A program made the translations under genes and the position numbers. From Anaeramoeba ignava (Eukaryota > Metamonada > Anaeramoebidae), in contig JAPDFW010000077.1 of NCBI GenBank assembly GCA_028826165.1, positions 262,501 to 326,500 on the forward strand: a DNA stretch of 64,000 nt. The letters run 5' to 3'. The stretch's first letter is position 1, and every line of letters begins with the position of its first letter. The notes under the pieces are model-generated. The model made no database searches. It was not told the DNA's origin and saw only the letters and a list, made by a program, of their open reading frames with translations. Shown piece by piece: positions 50,991-61,572 of this stretch.

Positions 50991-52793
50991 ATGAATGAAA
51001 TTATATTTTTTGGTGAAAATCAATATCCAAAACTTATCGAAAATGAACCATATTCAATAATAAAACCAATTCAATTTAAATTTGAAAATGAAAATGAAAA
51101 TGAAAATGAAAAACAAATTAAACAAATTTCAACAGGAAGTTTTTCAATAATTTTCCTTTTTGAAAATGGAAAAGCAATAGAATATTTAAGATATTCAAAA
51201 CAAAATCCTGAAGAAATCCAAATTGAAGATATTCAAAAAGTAACTGTTGGTTCTCGAAATGAAGCTATTTTAACAATAGAAGGAAATGTATTTGCCAAAG
51301 GTGAATATATTAATCCAAAAAATCCAAATCAATTTATCAATATTTCATCATTAATTGAAGATATAAATGATAGAATAATTCAAGATATTGTTTCTGGATG
51401 TTTTTCAATTTACTTATTAACTTCAAATCATAATGCTTATGGAATTGGCTTAAATGAAAATGGTCAACTTGGTTTTGATTCTAAAACAATTGAAAAAACA
51501 GAAAAACCAATTTTAATGATGAAAAATGTTTCTAAAATATTTTCAGGAAGTTCTTCAAGACATGTTTTTCTTTTGAATTTAAATCAAGAATTATTTGGAT
51601 GTGGATGGAATCAATATGGTCAACTTGGATTAGGAGAATCAAGAGAAGAAACAAAAATCCAAAAATTAACCAAAATCCAAAAAATTCCAAAAGGCAAAAT
51701 AATTGATATTCAAGGTGGAAATACTCATTCAGTAATGTTGATTGAAAATGAAAATCCAAAAAGAAAACTTTATTCATGTGGAGATTATCGATATAATGGA
51801 TTTGAGAAAATCAGCTATCAATGTAAAAGAAAATTTACTGAAATTAAATCATCTTTATTTGAAAATGATAATATTCTTGAAATTTCTGTTGGATGTGATC
51901 ATACTTTGATTTTAACAACAAATTCAAAATTGATAGGATTTGGATGGAATTTTTATGGTGAATTAGGAACTGGAGATAAAGAAGATCAATCAATTCCAAT
52001 TCAAATTGAACTTCCTAAATTAAGATTTAATGAAAATATTTCCAATTATCATGTTTCTTGTGGTGAAAACAAATCATTTCTTTATTATTCTCCTTTTTCT
52101 CATCTTTCCAATCTTGAAGAAGATTTGATAAAACTATTTAGAAGAAAAGAATTTTGTAATATTTCATTTAAAACAGAAAATGGAGAAATAATTGAAGCTC
52201 ATAAATTAATATTGAAATATAGATTAAAAGATTATGGAAATCAAATTGAAAAACTTCAAGAAATTATTTCAAATAAATCAATTAAAGAATCAAATCAAAT
52301 ATTTGAGATGATTTATTCAAACAGAATTATAAATCCAAAATTATATTCTGAAATTAAAGAAATTATAAATTCAAATGAAAAAATTGAAGAAACAATTAAA
52401 AGAATTTATTTAAATGAAAATGAAAATGAAAAAGATTTTATTATTGAAAGAAAAGAAAAACAATATAAATTTCCTAAATTAATATTAATAATGAGAAGTG
52501 AATTATATAGAGGAATGTTTTTATCTGTAACAGAAGATAAATCTAATAAAGTTACAGATTATAGTGAATTAAGTGATGAATCATTTCAAATATTAGAATA
52601 TTGGATTTATTCAAATCAAATTAAAGATGGAATTCGAGTTAAATATAAAATAATTGATGAAATCAAAAGAGGAATTGATTATTTTCAATTAAATCAAACA
52701 AATCCAAATTTATTTGATTTATTAATTAAACAATTTAATAATCAAATTTCAAAATTAAATTTAAAATTAAAATCAAAATCAAAATTAAAATAA
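50991..52793 (+). CDS. RCC1-BTB protein, array copy 2, 600 aa
   Basis: Same layout as copy 1. Start chosen at MNEIIFFGENQYPKL (the MKMNE reading two codons earlier lacks a good ATG). Diagnostic residues: EYLRYSKQNPEE, SGCFSIYLLTSNHNAYG, CGWNQYGQLGLGESREE and KDYGNQIEKLQE. The C-terminus runs past IKQFNN into ISKLNLKLKSKSKLK, which is translated repeat sequence. Close to copy 5 (59431-61254), differing mainly near the N-terminus and in a few blade loops. One blade (GDKEDQSIPIQ) is identical to that of copy 3, not copy 5. Confidence 0.9.
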   Translation: MNEIIFFGENQYPKLIENEPYSIIKPIQFKFENENENENEKQIKQISTGSFSIIFLFENGKAIEYLRYSKQNPEEIQIEDIQKVTVGSRNEAILTIEGNVFAKGEYINPKNPNQFINISSLIEDINDRIIQDIVSGCFSIYLLTSNHNAYGIGLNENGQLGFDSKTIEKTEKPILMMKNVSKIFSGSSSRHVFLLNLNQELFGCGWNQYGQLGLGESREETKIQKLTKIQKIPKGKIIDIQGGNTHSVMLIENENPKRKLYSCGDYRYNGFEKISYQCKRKFTEIKSSLFENDNILEISVGCDHTLILTTNSKLIGFGWNFYGELGTGDKEDQSIPIQIELPKLRFNENISNYHVSCGENKSFLYYSPFSHLSNLEEDLIKLFRRKEFCNISFKTENGEIIEAHKLILKYRLKDYGNQIEKLQEIISNKSIKESNQIFEMIYSNRIINPKLYSEIKEIINSNEKIEETIKRIYLNENENEKDFIIERKEKQYKFPKLILIMRSELYRGMFLSVTEDKSNKVTDYSELSDESFQILEYWIYSNQIKDGIRVKYKIIDEIKRGIDYFQLNQTNPNLFDLLIKQFNNQISKLNLKLKSKSKLK

Positions 52794-53092
52794 AAAGAAA
52801 TTTAAAATTAAAATTAAAATTAAAATCAAAATCAAAAATTAAAATCAAAATTAAAATCAAAATTAAAATTAAAATCAAAAATCAAAATTAAAATCAAAAT
52901 TAAAATTAAAATTAAAATTAAAATCAAAATCAAAATTAAAATCAAAATTAAAATTAAAATTAAAATTCATTTATAAAATTAAAATTAAAATTAAAATTAA
53001 AATTAAAATTAAAATTAAAATTAAAATTAAAATCAAAAATAAAATTAAAATTAAAATTAAAATTAAAATTAAAATTAAAAATCCAAAATATT
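52794..53092. repeat. (AAAATT/AAAATC)n spacer between copies 2 and 3
   Basis: Begins TAAAAAGAAAT and resembles the spacer after copy 5 (61255-61536), ending in the same CCAAAATATTTTTTTTTCAT block. Confidence 0.92.
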
Positions 53093-53119
53093 TTTTTTTC
53101 ATTTTTTTTCTTTTCAAAA

Positions 53120-54916
53120 ATGAATGAAATTATATTTTTTGGTTGGAATAGGTATCCAAAACTTATCCAAAATGAACCAAAAAGAATAACAAAACCAATT
53201 CAATTTAAATTTGAAAATGAAAATGAAAATGAAAATGAAAAACAAATTAAACAAATTTCATCAGGTTACTTTTCAACAATTTTCCTTTTTAAAAATGGAA
53301 AAGCAATAGAATATTTAAATGAAGAATATCCAAATCAAAATCCTGAAGAAATCCAAATTGAAGAAAATATTCAAAAAGTATCTGTTGGTTATGAAAATGA
53401 AGCTATTTTAACAATAGAAGGAAGTGTATTTGCAAAAGGAAAAGATATTAATTCAGAAAATCCAAATGAATTTATTAATATTTCATCATTAATTAAAGAT
53501 ACAAATGATAGAGTAATTCAAGATGTTGTTTCTGGAAAAAATTCAATTTACTTATTAACTTCAAATCAAAATGCTTATGGAATTGGAGATAATCAATTTG
53601 GTCAACTTGGTTTTGATTCTAAAACACTTCCAAAAACAGAAAAACCAATTTTAATGATGAAAAATGTTTCTAAAATATTTTCAGGAAATTCTTCACTTTT
53701 TGTTTTTCTTTTAAATTCAAATCAAGAATTATTTGGATGCGGATATAATTATTATCGTCAACTTGGATTAGGAGAATCAAGAAAAAAATGGTGGATTCAA
53801 AAATTAATCAAAATCCAAAATATTCCAAAAGGCAAAATAATTGATATTCAATCTGGAATTAACCATTCGATAATGTTGATTGAAAATGAAATTGAAGATG
53901 AAAATCAAAATCCAAAAAGAAAACTTTATTCATGTGGAGATTATCGATATAATGGACTTGGCAAAGATGGTCGTGAAGATACTTATGAATTTACTGAAAT
54001 CAAATCATATTTATTTGAAAATGATGATGATTATGATTATATTATTGATTTTTCTTGTGGAGGTGTTCATACTTTGATTTTAACAGGAAATGGGAAACTG
54101 ATCGTATTTGGAAATAATGGATTTGGTGAATTAGGAACTGGAGATAAAGAAGATCAATCAATTCCAATTCAAATTGAACTTCCTAAATTAAGATTTAATG
54201 AAAATATTTCCAATTATCATATTTCTTGTGGATATTACAAATCATTTCTTTATTATTCTCCTTCTTTTTCCAATCTTGAAGAAGATTTGATAAAATTATT
54301 TAAAAGAAAAGAATTTTGTGATATTTCATTTAAAACCAGAAATGGAGAAATAATTGAAGCTCATAAATTAATATTGAAATATAGATTAAATCAATATGAA
54401 AATCAAAATCAAAAACTTCAAGAATTAATTTCAAAAAAATCAATTAAAGAATCCAATCAAATATTTGAAATGATTTATTCAAACAGAATAATAAATCCAA
54501 AATTATATTCAGAAATTAAAGAAATTATAAATTCAAATGAAAAAATAGAAGAAACAATGAAAAGAATTTATTTAAATGAAAATGAAAATGAAAAAGATTT
54601 TATAATTGAAAGAAAAGAAAAACAATATAAATTTCCTAAATTAATATTAATAATGAGAAGTGAATTATATCGAGGAATGTTTTTATCTGTAACAGAAGAT
54701 AAATCTAATAAAGTTACAGATTATAGTGAATTAAGTAATAAATCATTTCAAATATTTGAATATTGGATTTATTCAAATCAAATTAAAGATGGAATTCAAA
54801 TTACACAAGAGATCATTGAAGAATTAGAAATTGGAATTGATTATTTTCAATTAAATCAAACAAATCCAAATTTATTTGATTTATTAATTAACAAATTTAA
54901 TAATCAAAATCAATAA
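53120..54916 (+). CDS. RCC1-BTB protein, array copy 3, 598 aa
   Basis: Same domain order. Starts MNEIIFFGWNRYPKLIQNEP. Distinctive blade GYNYYRQLGLGESRKKWW has Arg in place of Gly in the Y-G-Q motif; DYDYIIDFSCGGVHTLIL is another variable loop. Ends NKFNNQNQ. Its partner is copy 6 (61573-63378), with which it shares the N-terminal WNRYPKLIQNEPKRI and LGKDGREDTYEFTEIK. Confidence 0.9.
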   Translation: MNEIIFFGWNRYPKLIQNEPKRITKPIQFKFENENENENEKQIKQISSGYFSTIFLFKNGKAIEYLNEEYPNQNPEEIQIEENIQKVSVGYENEAILTIEGSVFAKGKDINSENPNEFINISSLIKDTNDRVIQDVVSGKNSIYLLTSNQNAYGIGDNQFGQLGFDSKTLPKTEKPILMMKNVSKIFSGNSSLFVFLLNSNQELFGCGYNYYRQLGLGESRKKWWIQKLIKIQNIPKGKIIDIQSGINHSIMLIENEIEDENQNPKRKLYSCGDYRYNGLGKDGREDTYEFTEIKSYLFENDDDYDYIIDFSCGGVHTLILTGNGKLIVFGNNGFGELGTGDKEDQSIPIQIELPKLRFNENISNYHISCGYYKSFLYYSPSFSNLEEDLIKLFKRKEFCDISFKTRNGEIIEAHKLILKYRLNQYENQNQKLQELISKKSIKESNQIFEMIYSNRIINPKLYSEIKEIINSNEKIEETMKRIYLNENENEKDFIIERKEKQYKFPKLILIMRSELYRGMFLSVTEDKSNKVTDYSELSNKSFQIFEYWIYSNQIKDGIQITQEIIEELEIGIDYFQLNQTNPNLFDLLINKFNNQNQ

Positions 54917-55345
54917 AGAAAATGAGAATAGATTTAATTTAATATTTAATTTATAAATTAATTTAAAAATATAATTTAATATTTAATTTTATTATTGAAA
55001 TAATAATTTAATGTTTTAGATTTAAATATTTTATTATTTAAATATTTAACATATAAATATAAAAAATGGAAATATATTTAATTTAATATTTAATTTATAA
55101 ATTAATTTAAAAATATAATTTAATATTTAATTTTATTATTAAAATAATAATTTAATGTTTTAGATTTAAATATTTTATTATTTAAATATTTAACATAAAA
55201 ATATAAAAAATAAGAATAGATTTAATTTAATATTTAATTTATAAATTAATTTAAAAATATAATTTAATATTTAATTTTATTATTAAAATAATAATTTAAT
55301 GTTTTAGATTTAAATATTTTTATTATTTAAAAATATTTTGAAAAT
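54917..55345. repeat. Three-unit repeat, period about 142 bp
   Basis: Segments starting AATAGATTTAATTTAATATT (or near variant) at about 54927, 55070 and 55212. Each continues with TTTAATGTTTTAGATTTAAA and TTAACATAAAAATATAAAAA. Not related in sequence to the 145-bp satellite. Confidence 0.88.
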
Positions 55346-55724
55346 TGATTTTTGAAATTAAAATTTTATCTTTTTTTTTGAATTAAATTGAATTAATATT
55401 AATTTGGAAATTTGTTTTAAAATTTAAATTTATTAATAATTTTTAAATTCCAAAAAAAAAATTAAATTAAAAATTAAATTAAAATAATTTTCCTTTTTTT
55501 AATAATAAAAATTAATAAAAATAATAATAATTTATTAATAAATTAATTTAAAATAATAAATTAAAAAGAAAATTAAATTAATTATTAATTTAAATTTATT
55601 CTCATTTTTATATTTTTATTTATTTTCAAAATCCACTTTTTATTCATTTTTTTTAAATTTTTTTTTCATTTTTCCTTTTTAATAAAACAAACAACAAAAA
55701 ACAAACAAAAAACAAAAAAACAAA
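55346..55724. other. AT-rich promoter-side region of the BTB-TLDc gene
   Basis: 379 bp, no reading frame. The last part has CATTTTTTTTAAA and TTTTTTCATTTTTCC about 60 bp before ATG, then an A-rich leader (AACAAACAACAAAAAACAAA). Confidence 0.5.
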
Positions 55725-57413
55725 ATGGATAATAATAATAATAAGAACCAAATTGAAAATGCAAATCAAATTGAAAATGAAAATGAAATGAAAAATTTAG
55801 AAAAAAAAGTAACAAAAAATTTAATTAAAGATTATTCAAACCTTTTAAATGGAAATTCATTTAAAGATTTTTCAATTTTTGTTGAGAATAAATCAAATCC
55901 TTTTGAAATTAAAGTTCATAAATCAATTTTATCTTCAAGATCTCCTTTTTTTGATAAGTTTTTAAGAGAACAAAACGATATTGATAAAATTTTTTTAAAT
56001 CAATTTAATAAAAAAGAAATGGAATCAATTTTGAGTTATATTTATTATGGAAATATTTCTTTTGAGAATCAAGAAAATCTTATCCAATTATTGGAAATTT
56101 CAATTTATTTTAAATTAAATTTATTGAAAGAAATTATTCAAAAAAAAATTTCAAATTCAATTAATTATTCAAATTTTTTCCAATTTTTATTCCAAAATCG
56201 AAATTTAAATTCAAATGAAATTGAAATAAAATGCTTTGAATTAATAAATCAAAATTTTTCCCAAATTAAGAATAATGAGAATTTATTCAATTTAACTAAA
56301 GAAGAAATTAACAAATTTATTCAATTTAAACAAGAAAAAAAAGAAATTTTTCAATTTGATTTTTTTCAATTTTTAAATAATTGGATTAAAAAAAGAGTTA
56401 ATTCATTAAAATTAAAGAAATATGAACACAAAATGAATGCAAAGAAAAGATTATTTCATTCTTTTTTTTTATTATTTGATAAAGATTCAATTTCAAAACA
56501 AGATTTTGATAAATTAAAACAATTTGATTTTTTTCCCAAATCTTTTTTAGTTGATATTCAAAACAAAGTTATTCAAGAAAAGAAAATTCAAGAGAAAGAA
56601 AAGAAAATTCAAGAGAAAGAAAAGAAAATTAAAAGAAGAGATAAAAGAATCAAAGAAAAAGATAAAAAAATTAAATCATTTGAATCAGAGATTCGAAATT
56701 TGAAATCTGAAAATAAGAAGAAAGAAAAGGAAATTGAAGAGAAAAACAAAGAAAATCAACAAATGAAAATTGAAATTGAAGAGAAAAACAAAGAAATTGA
56801 AGATAAATGGAAGAAAGAGAACGAGGAACTGAAATCCAAATTTGAATTAATGGAATTAAGAAAGATTTTTCCAGATTCAGAAATTATTCAAGATATTGAA
56901 TATGTTAAGAAATTACAAGAATGGATAAATGATAATGATTTTTTTTCTAAAATGAAAAAAGGATTTTCAGCAAAAAGAGATGGATTTAATTCTCAAAATT
57001 GGCATAAAGCGGTTGATGGGAAAAGAAAAACATTAGTTATTATCAAAACAAAAGATAATTTTATTTTTGGAGGTTTTACTCAAGTTGGATTTAATGGAAA
57101 TACAGGAAACATTTATGATTCAAATGCATTTATTTTTTCATTAAGAAATGATAAAGGAGATAGAATACCTGCAAAGTTTACATATAAACTAGGTCATGCA
57201 ATTTATTCTAGTTTAAATTATGGTCCATATTTTGGTTATAGTGATAATTATGATTTTTATTTAGAATCTAATTTACAACCTGGTTATTCAAATTTTGGTT
57301 GGAGTTATAATCTACCTAATGGAATTACTTATGGAACAAATGAAGCTAAAAGTTATTTAGCTGGTTCTCCTGATAAATGGGTTGTTGATGAACTTGAAAC
57401 TTATTTCATTTAA
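55725..57413 (+). CDS. BTB-BACK-coiled-coil-TLDc protein, 562 aa
   Basis: Intronless. BTB fold at about 37-140: DFSIFVENKSNPFEIKVHKS, SSRSPFFDKFL, MESILSYIYYGNISF. BACK-like helices about 145-260. A Lys/Glu coiled coil about 280-390, with a tandem QEKEKKI heptad-like repeat. TLDc domain about 415-562: FSAKRDGFNSQNWHKAVDGK, TLVIIKTKDNFIFGGFTQ, NAFIFSLRNDKGDRIP and the closing YFGYSDNYDFYLESN. BTB domains often recruit cullin-3 ligases. TLDc domains occur in oxidative-stress proteins and V-ATPase regulators. The specific role is unknown. It interrupts the RCC1-BTB array and may share its BTB chemistry, but it is not a copy of it. Confidence 0.92.
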   Translation: MDNNNNKNQIENANQIENENEMKNLEKKVTKNLIKDYSNLLNGNSFKDFSIFVENKSNPFEIKVHKSILSSRSPFFDKFLREQNDIDKIFLNQFNKKEMESILSYIYYGNISFENQENLIQLLEISIYFKLNLLKEIIQKKISNSINYSNFFQFLFQNRNLNSNEIEIKCFELINQNFSQIKNNENLFNLTKEEINKFIQFKQEKKEIFQFDFFQFLNNWIKKRVNSLKLKKYEHKMNAKKRLFHSFFLLFDKDSISKQDFDKLKQFDFFPKSFLVDIQNKVIQEKKIQEKEKKIQEKEKKIKRRDKRIKEKDKKIKSFESEIRNLKSENKKKEKEIEEKNKENQQMKIEIEEKNKEIEDKWKKENEELKSKFELMELRKIFPDSEIIQDIEYVKKLQEWINDNDFFSKMKKGFSAKRDGFNSQNWHKAVDGKRKTLVIIKTKDNFIFGGFTQVGFNGNTGNIYDSNAFIFSLRNDKGDRIPAKFTYKLGHAIYSSLNYGPYFGYSDNYDFYLESNLQPGYSNFGWSYNLPNGITYGTNEAKSYLAGSPDKWVVDELETYFI

Positions 57414-58496
57414 AAATTAATTAATAATAAGAAAATCAAACTTTTTTTTTTTAATTTTTTTTTCAAAATTTAATTCAATTTTAATTTACTTTTAATCAAA
57501 TTAATTTCTTTAAAATAATAAATAAGAAACAAATTTAATTTTAAATAATTTAATTTTAATTTAAAATATTTATTAAAAATTTAATTAATAAAAAATAATC
57601 CAAAAAAGAAAATAATAAATTTTAAAAAATTGAATATTTTTAATATAATAAATAAAAATAAAAATTGAAAATAGAAATTAATAATAATTAAATTTAAATT
57701 CATTAATTAAAATATTAAAATAAAAAAAATCAAATAAAATTTATTATTAATTAATATTTAAATATTAATAAATTATAATCAAAATCAAAAATAGAATAAT
57801 TAGTAAATTATTTTTTTAGAAAGTTTATCTTATTCAATCATGTTAAATTCAATTTATTTAAAATTTTTTAATTTTTTAATTTTATTTTTAATATATTTTA
57901 TTATAATTAAAATTGGAATAATAAATAAATAAAAATATTAATATAATAAATGAAAATATTATTTTAAATCAAAATAAAATAAATTTAAATTAAATTATTA
58001 TTAAATATTATTAAAATTAAATATATATCTTTATTAAAATATTTATTCCACTTTTTAATATATTTTATTATAATTAAAATTGGAATAATAAAAATTAAAA
58101 ATATTAATATAATAAATAAAAATAATATTTCAAATTAAAATAAAATAAATTTAAATTAAATTATTATTAAATATTATTAAAATTAAATATTTATCTTTAT
58201 TAAAATATTTCAATTTTCTTCTCAATTTTATTAAATTATTGGGAATATTTTTATATTATTTTAAATAAATAAATATTAATAAAATATATAAAATATAATT
58301 AATTTCAAATTTAATTATTTAATATTCTTTATTCCATTTTTGAAATAAATTAATAAAAATATTTTATTAATTTTATTTAATTATTGAGAATAATTTTATA
58401 TTATTTTAAATAAATAAATATTAATAAAATATATAAAATATAATTAATTTGAAATTTAATTATTTAATATTCTTTATTCCATTTTTGAAATAAATT
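57414..58496. other. AT-rich intergenic region with local duplications
   Basis: No reading frame found. A block with TTTTATTATAATTAAAATTG recurs near 57895 and 58065 (about 170 bp apart). A second block with ATATAAAATATAATTAATTT, then TTTAATTATTTAATATTCTT recurs near 58287 and 58430, the second copy running directly into the gene fragment at 58497. Confidence 0.7.
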
Positions 58497-58817
58497 AATG
58501 AAAAAGATTTTATTATTGAAAGAAAAGAAAAACAATATAAATTTCCTAAATTAATATTAATAATGAGAAGTGAATTATATCGAGGAATGTTTTTATCTGT
58601 TACAAATGATACATCTAATAAAGTTACAGATTATAGTGAATTAAGTAATAAATCATTTCAAATATTTGAATATTGGATTTATTCAAATCAAATTAAAGAA
58701 GAAATTAAAATTACAAAAGAAATCATTGAAGAATTAGAAATTGGAATTGATTATTTTCAATTAAATCAAACAAATCCAAATTTATTTGATTTATTAATTA
58801 ACAAATTTAATAATTAA
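58497..58817 (+). pseudogene. 3' fragment of an RCC1-BTB gene (copy 4, truncated)
   Basis: Homology begins abruptly at 58497 with NEKDFIIERKEKQYKFP and continues in frame to TAA, about 106 codons (last BTB part only). The change T-N-D-T (VTNDTSNK) replaces T-E-D-K of the others. The end, INKFNN, matches copy 1. Upstream DNA is unrelated AT repeat, so the RCC1 part and start are gone. The only internal ATG (58563) would give an 84-aa piece. Most likely the remnant of a copy 1 equivalent in a duplicated block. Confidence 0.9.
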
Positions 58818-59402
58818 ATTTAAAATTAAAATTAAAATCAAAATTAAAATCAAAATCAAAATCAAAATCAAAATTAAAATTAAAATTAAAATTAAAATTA
58901 AAATTAAAATTAAAATTAAAATTAAAATTAAAATTAAAATTAAAATTAAAATTAAAATTAAAATTAAAATCAAAATTTAAAATTAAAATTAAAATTAAAA
59001 TTAAAATTAAAATTAAAATTAAAATTAAAATTAAAATTAAAATTAAAATTAAAATCAAAATTAAAATTAAAATTAAAATTAAAATTAAAATTTAAAATTA
59101 AAATTAAAATTAAAATTAAAATTAAAATTAAAATTAAAATTAAAATTAAAATTAAAATTAAAATTAAAATTAAAATTAAAATTAAATTTAAAATTAAAAT
59201 TAAAATTAAAATTAAAATCAAAATTTAAATTAAAATTAAAATTAAAATTAAAATTAAAATTAAAAATCAAAATTAAAATTAAAATTAAAAATTAAAATTA
59301 AAATTAAAATTAAAATTAAAATTAAAATTAAAATTAAAATTAAAATAAAAATTAAAATTAAAATCAAAATTAAAATAAAAATTAAAAATTAAAATTAAAA
59401 TT
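58818..59402. repeat. (AAAATT)n spacer before copy 5
   Basis: 585 bp of AAAATT/AAAATC hexamers, the longer counterpart of the spacer 50697-50960. It yields stop-free FNFNFN and ILILIL frames on the minus strand which are not genes. Confidence 0.93.
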
Positions 59403-59430
59403 CATTTTTTCATTTTTTTTCTTTTCAAAA

Positions 59431-61254
59431 ATGAATGAAATTTTATTTTGTGGTGAAAATCAATATCCAAAACTTTTCAAAAATGAACAAGATAAAATAA
59501 AAAAACCAATTCAATTTAAATTTGAAAATGAAAATGAAAATGAAAATGAAAAACAAATTAAACAAATTTCAACAGGAAGTTTTTCAATAATTTTCCTTTT
59601 TGAAAATGGAAAAGCAATAGAATATTTAAGATATTCAAAACAAAATCCTGAAGAAATCCAAATTGAAGATATTCAAAAAGTAACTGTTGGTTCTCGAAAT
59701 GAAGCTATTTTAACAATAGAAGGAAATGTATTTGCCAAAGGTGAAAATATTAATCCAAAAAATCCAAATCAATTTATCAATATTTCATCATTAATTGAAG
59801 ATATAAATGATAGAATAATTCAAGATATTGTTTCTGGATGTTTTTCAATTTACTTATTAACTTCAAATCATAATGCTTATGGAATTGGTGATAATCAATA
59901 TGGTCAACTTGGTTTTGATTCTAAAACAATTGAAAAAACAGAAAAACCAATTTTAATGATGAAAAATGTTTCTAAAATATTTTCAGGAAGTTCTTCAAGA
60001 CATGTTTTTCTTTTAAATTCAAATCAAGAATTATTTGGATGCGGATGGAATCAATATGGTCAACTTGGATTAGGAGAATCAAGAGAAGAAACAAAAATCC
60101 AAAAATTAACCAAAATCCAAAAAATTCCAAAAGGTAAAATAATTGATATTCAAGGTGGAAATACTCATTCAGTAATGTTGATTGAAAATGAAAATCCAAA
60201 AAGAAAACTTTATTCATGTGGAGATTATCGATATAATGGACTTGAGAAAATCAGCTATCAATGTAAAAGAAAATTTACTGAAATTAAATCATCTTTATTT
60301 GAAAATGATAATATTCTTGAAATTTCTGTTGGATGTGATCATACTTTGATTTTAACAACAAATTCAAAATTGATAGGATTTGGATGGAATTTTTATGGTG
60401 AATTAGGAACTGGGAATACAAATGATCAATTAATTCCAATTCAAATTGAACTTCCTAAATTAAGATTTAATGAAAATATTTCCAATTATCATGTTTCTTG
60501 TGGTGGTCACAAATCATTTCTTTATTATTCTCCTTATTATTCTCCTTTATTTTCTCATCTTTCCAATCTTGAAGAAGATTCGATAAAACTATTTAGAAGA
60601 AAAGAATTTTGTAATATTTCATTTAAAACCAGAAATGGAGAAATAATCAAAGCTCATAAATTAATATTGAAATATAGATTAAAAGATTATGGAAATCAAA
60701 TTGAAAAACTTCAAGAAATTATTTCAAATAAATCAATTAAAGAATCAAATCAAATATTTGAGATGATTTATTCAAACAGAATTATAAATCCAAAATTATA
60801 TTCTGAAATTAAAGAAATTATAAATTTAAATGAAAAAATTGAAGAAACAATTAAAAGAATTTATTTAAATGAAAATGAAAATGAAAATGAAAAAGATTTT
60901 ATTATTGAAAGAAAAGAAAAACAATATAAATTTCCTAAATTAATATTAATAATGAGAAGTGAATTATATCGAGGAATGTTTTTATCTGTAACAGAAGATA
61001 AATCTAATAAAGTTACAGATTATAGTGAATTAAGTGATGAATCATTTCAAATATTAGAATATTGGATTTATTCAAATCAAATTAAAGATGGAATTCGAGT
61101 TAAATATAAAATAATTGATGAAATCAAAAGAGGAATTGATTATTTTCAATTAAATCAAACAAATCCAAATTTATTTGATTTATTAATTAAACAATTTAAT
61201 AATCAAATTTCAAAATTAAATTTAAAATTAAAATCAAAATCAAAATTAAAATAA
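59431..61254 (+). CDS. RCC1-BTB protein, array copy 5, 607 aa
   Basis: Near-twin of copy 2: same SGCFSIYLLTSNHNAYG, CGWNQYGQLGLG, KDYGNQIEKLQE and microsatellite-encoded tail ISKLNLKLKSKSKLK. Differences: the start reads MNEILFCGENQYPKLFKNEQ, one blade GDNQYGQLGF resembles copies 3 and 6, and GTGNTNDQLIPIQ replaces GTGDKEDQSIPIQ. The loop YYSPYYSPLFSHLSN has a short duplication, and (NE) near the second BTB has one more unit. Confidence 0.9.
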   Translation: MNEILFCGENQYPKLFKNEQDKIKKPIQFKFENENENENEKQIKQISTGSFSIIFLFENGKAIEYLRYSKQNPEEIQIEDIQKVTVGSRNEAILTIEGNVFAKGENINPKNPNQFINISSLIEDINDRIIQDIVSGCFSIYLLTSNHNAYGIGDNQYGQLGFDSKTIEKTEKPILMMKNVSKIFSGSSSRHVFLLNSNQELFGCGWNQYGQLGLGESREETKIQKLTKIQKIPKGKIIDIQGGNTHSVMLIENENPKRKLYSCGDYRYNGLEKISYQCKRKFTEIKSSLFENDNILEISVGCDHTLILTTNSKLIGFGWNFYGELGTGNTNDQLIPIQIELPKLRFNENISNYHVSCGGHKSFLYYSPYYSPLFSHLSNLEEDSIKLFRRKEFCNISFKTRNGEIIKAHKLILKYRLKDYGNQIEKLQEIISNKSIKESNQIFEMIYSNRIINPKLYSEIKEIINLNEKIEETIKRIYLNENENENEKDFIIERKEKQYKFPKLILIMRSELYRGMFLSVTEDKSNKVTDYSELSDESFQILEYWIYSNQIKDGIRVKYKIIDEIKRGIDYFQLNQTNPNLFDLLIKQFNNQISKLNLKLKSKSKLK

Positions 61255-61536
61255 AAAGAAATTAAAATTAAAATTAAAATCAAAATCAAAATTAAAATTA
61301 AAATTAAAAATCAAAATTAAAATTAAAATCAAAATTAAAAATCAAAATTAAAATTAAAATTAAAATTAAAATCAAAATTAAAATTAAAATCAAAATTAAA
61401 ATTAAAATTAAAATTAAAATTAAAATTAAAATTAAAATTAAAATTAAAATTAAAATTAAAATTAAAATTAAAATTAAAATTAAAATCAAAAATAAAATTA
61501 AAATTAAAATTAAAATTAAAATTAAAATTAAAAATC
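61255..61536. repeat. (AAAATT/AAAATC)n spacer between copies 5 and 6
   Basis: Counterpart of 52794-53092, including TAAAAAGAAAT at its left end and the CCAAAATATTTTTTTTTCAT block at its right end. Confidence 0.92.
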
Positions 61537-61572
61537 CAAAATATTTTTTTTTCATTTTTTTTCTTTTCAAAA

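Noticed and set aside
55725-57413. BTB-TLDc gene as another RCC1-BTB copy
   Set aside because: It has no RCC1 blades, and its BTB sequence and C-terminus belong to different domains.
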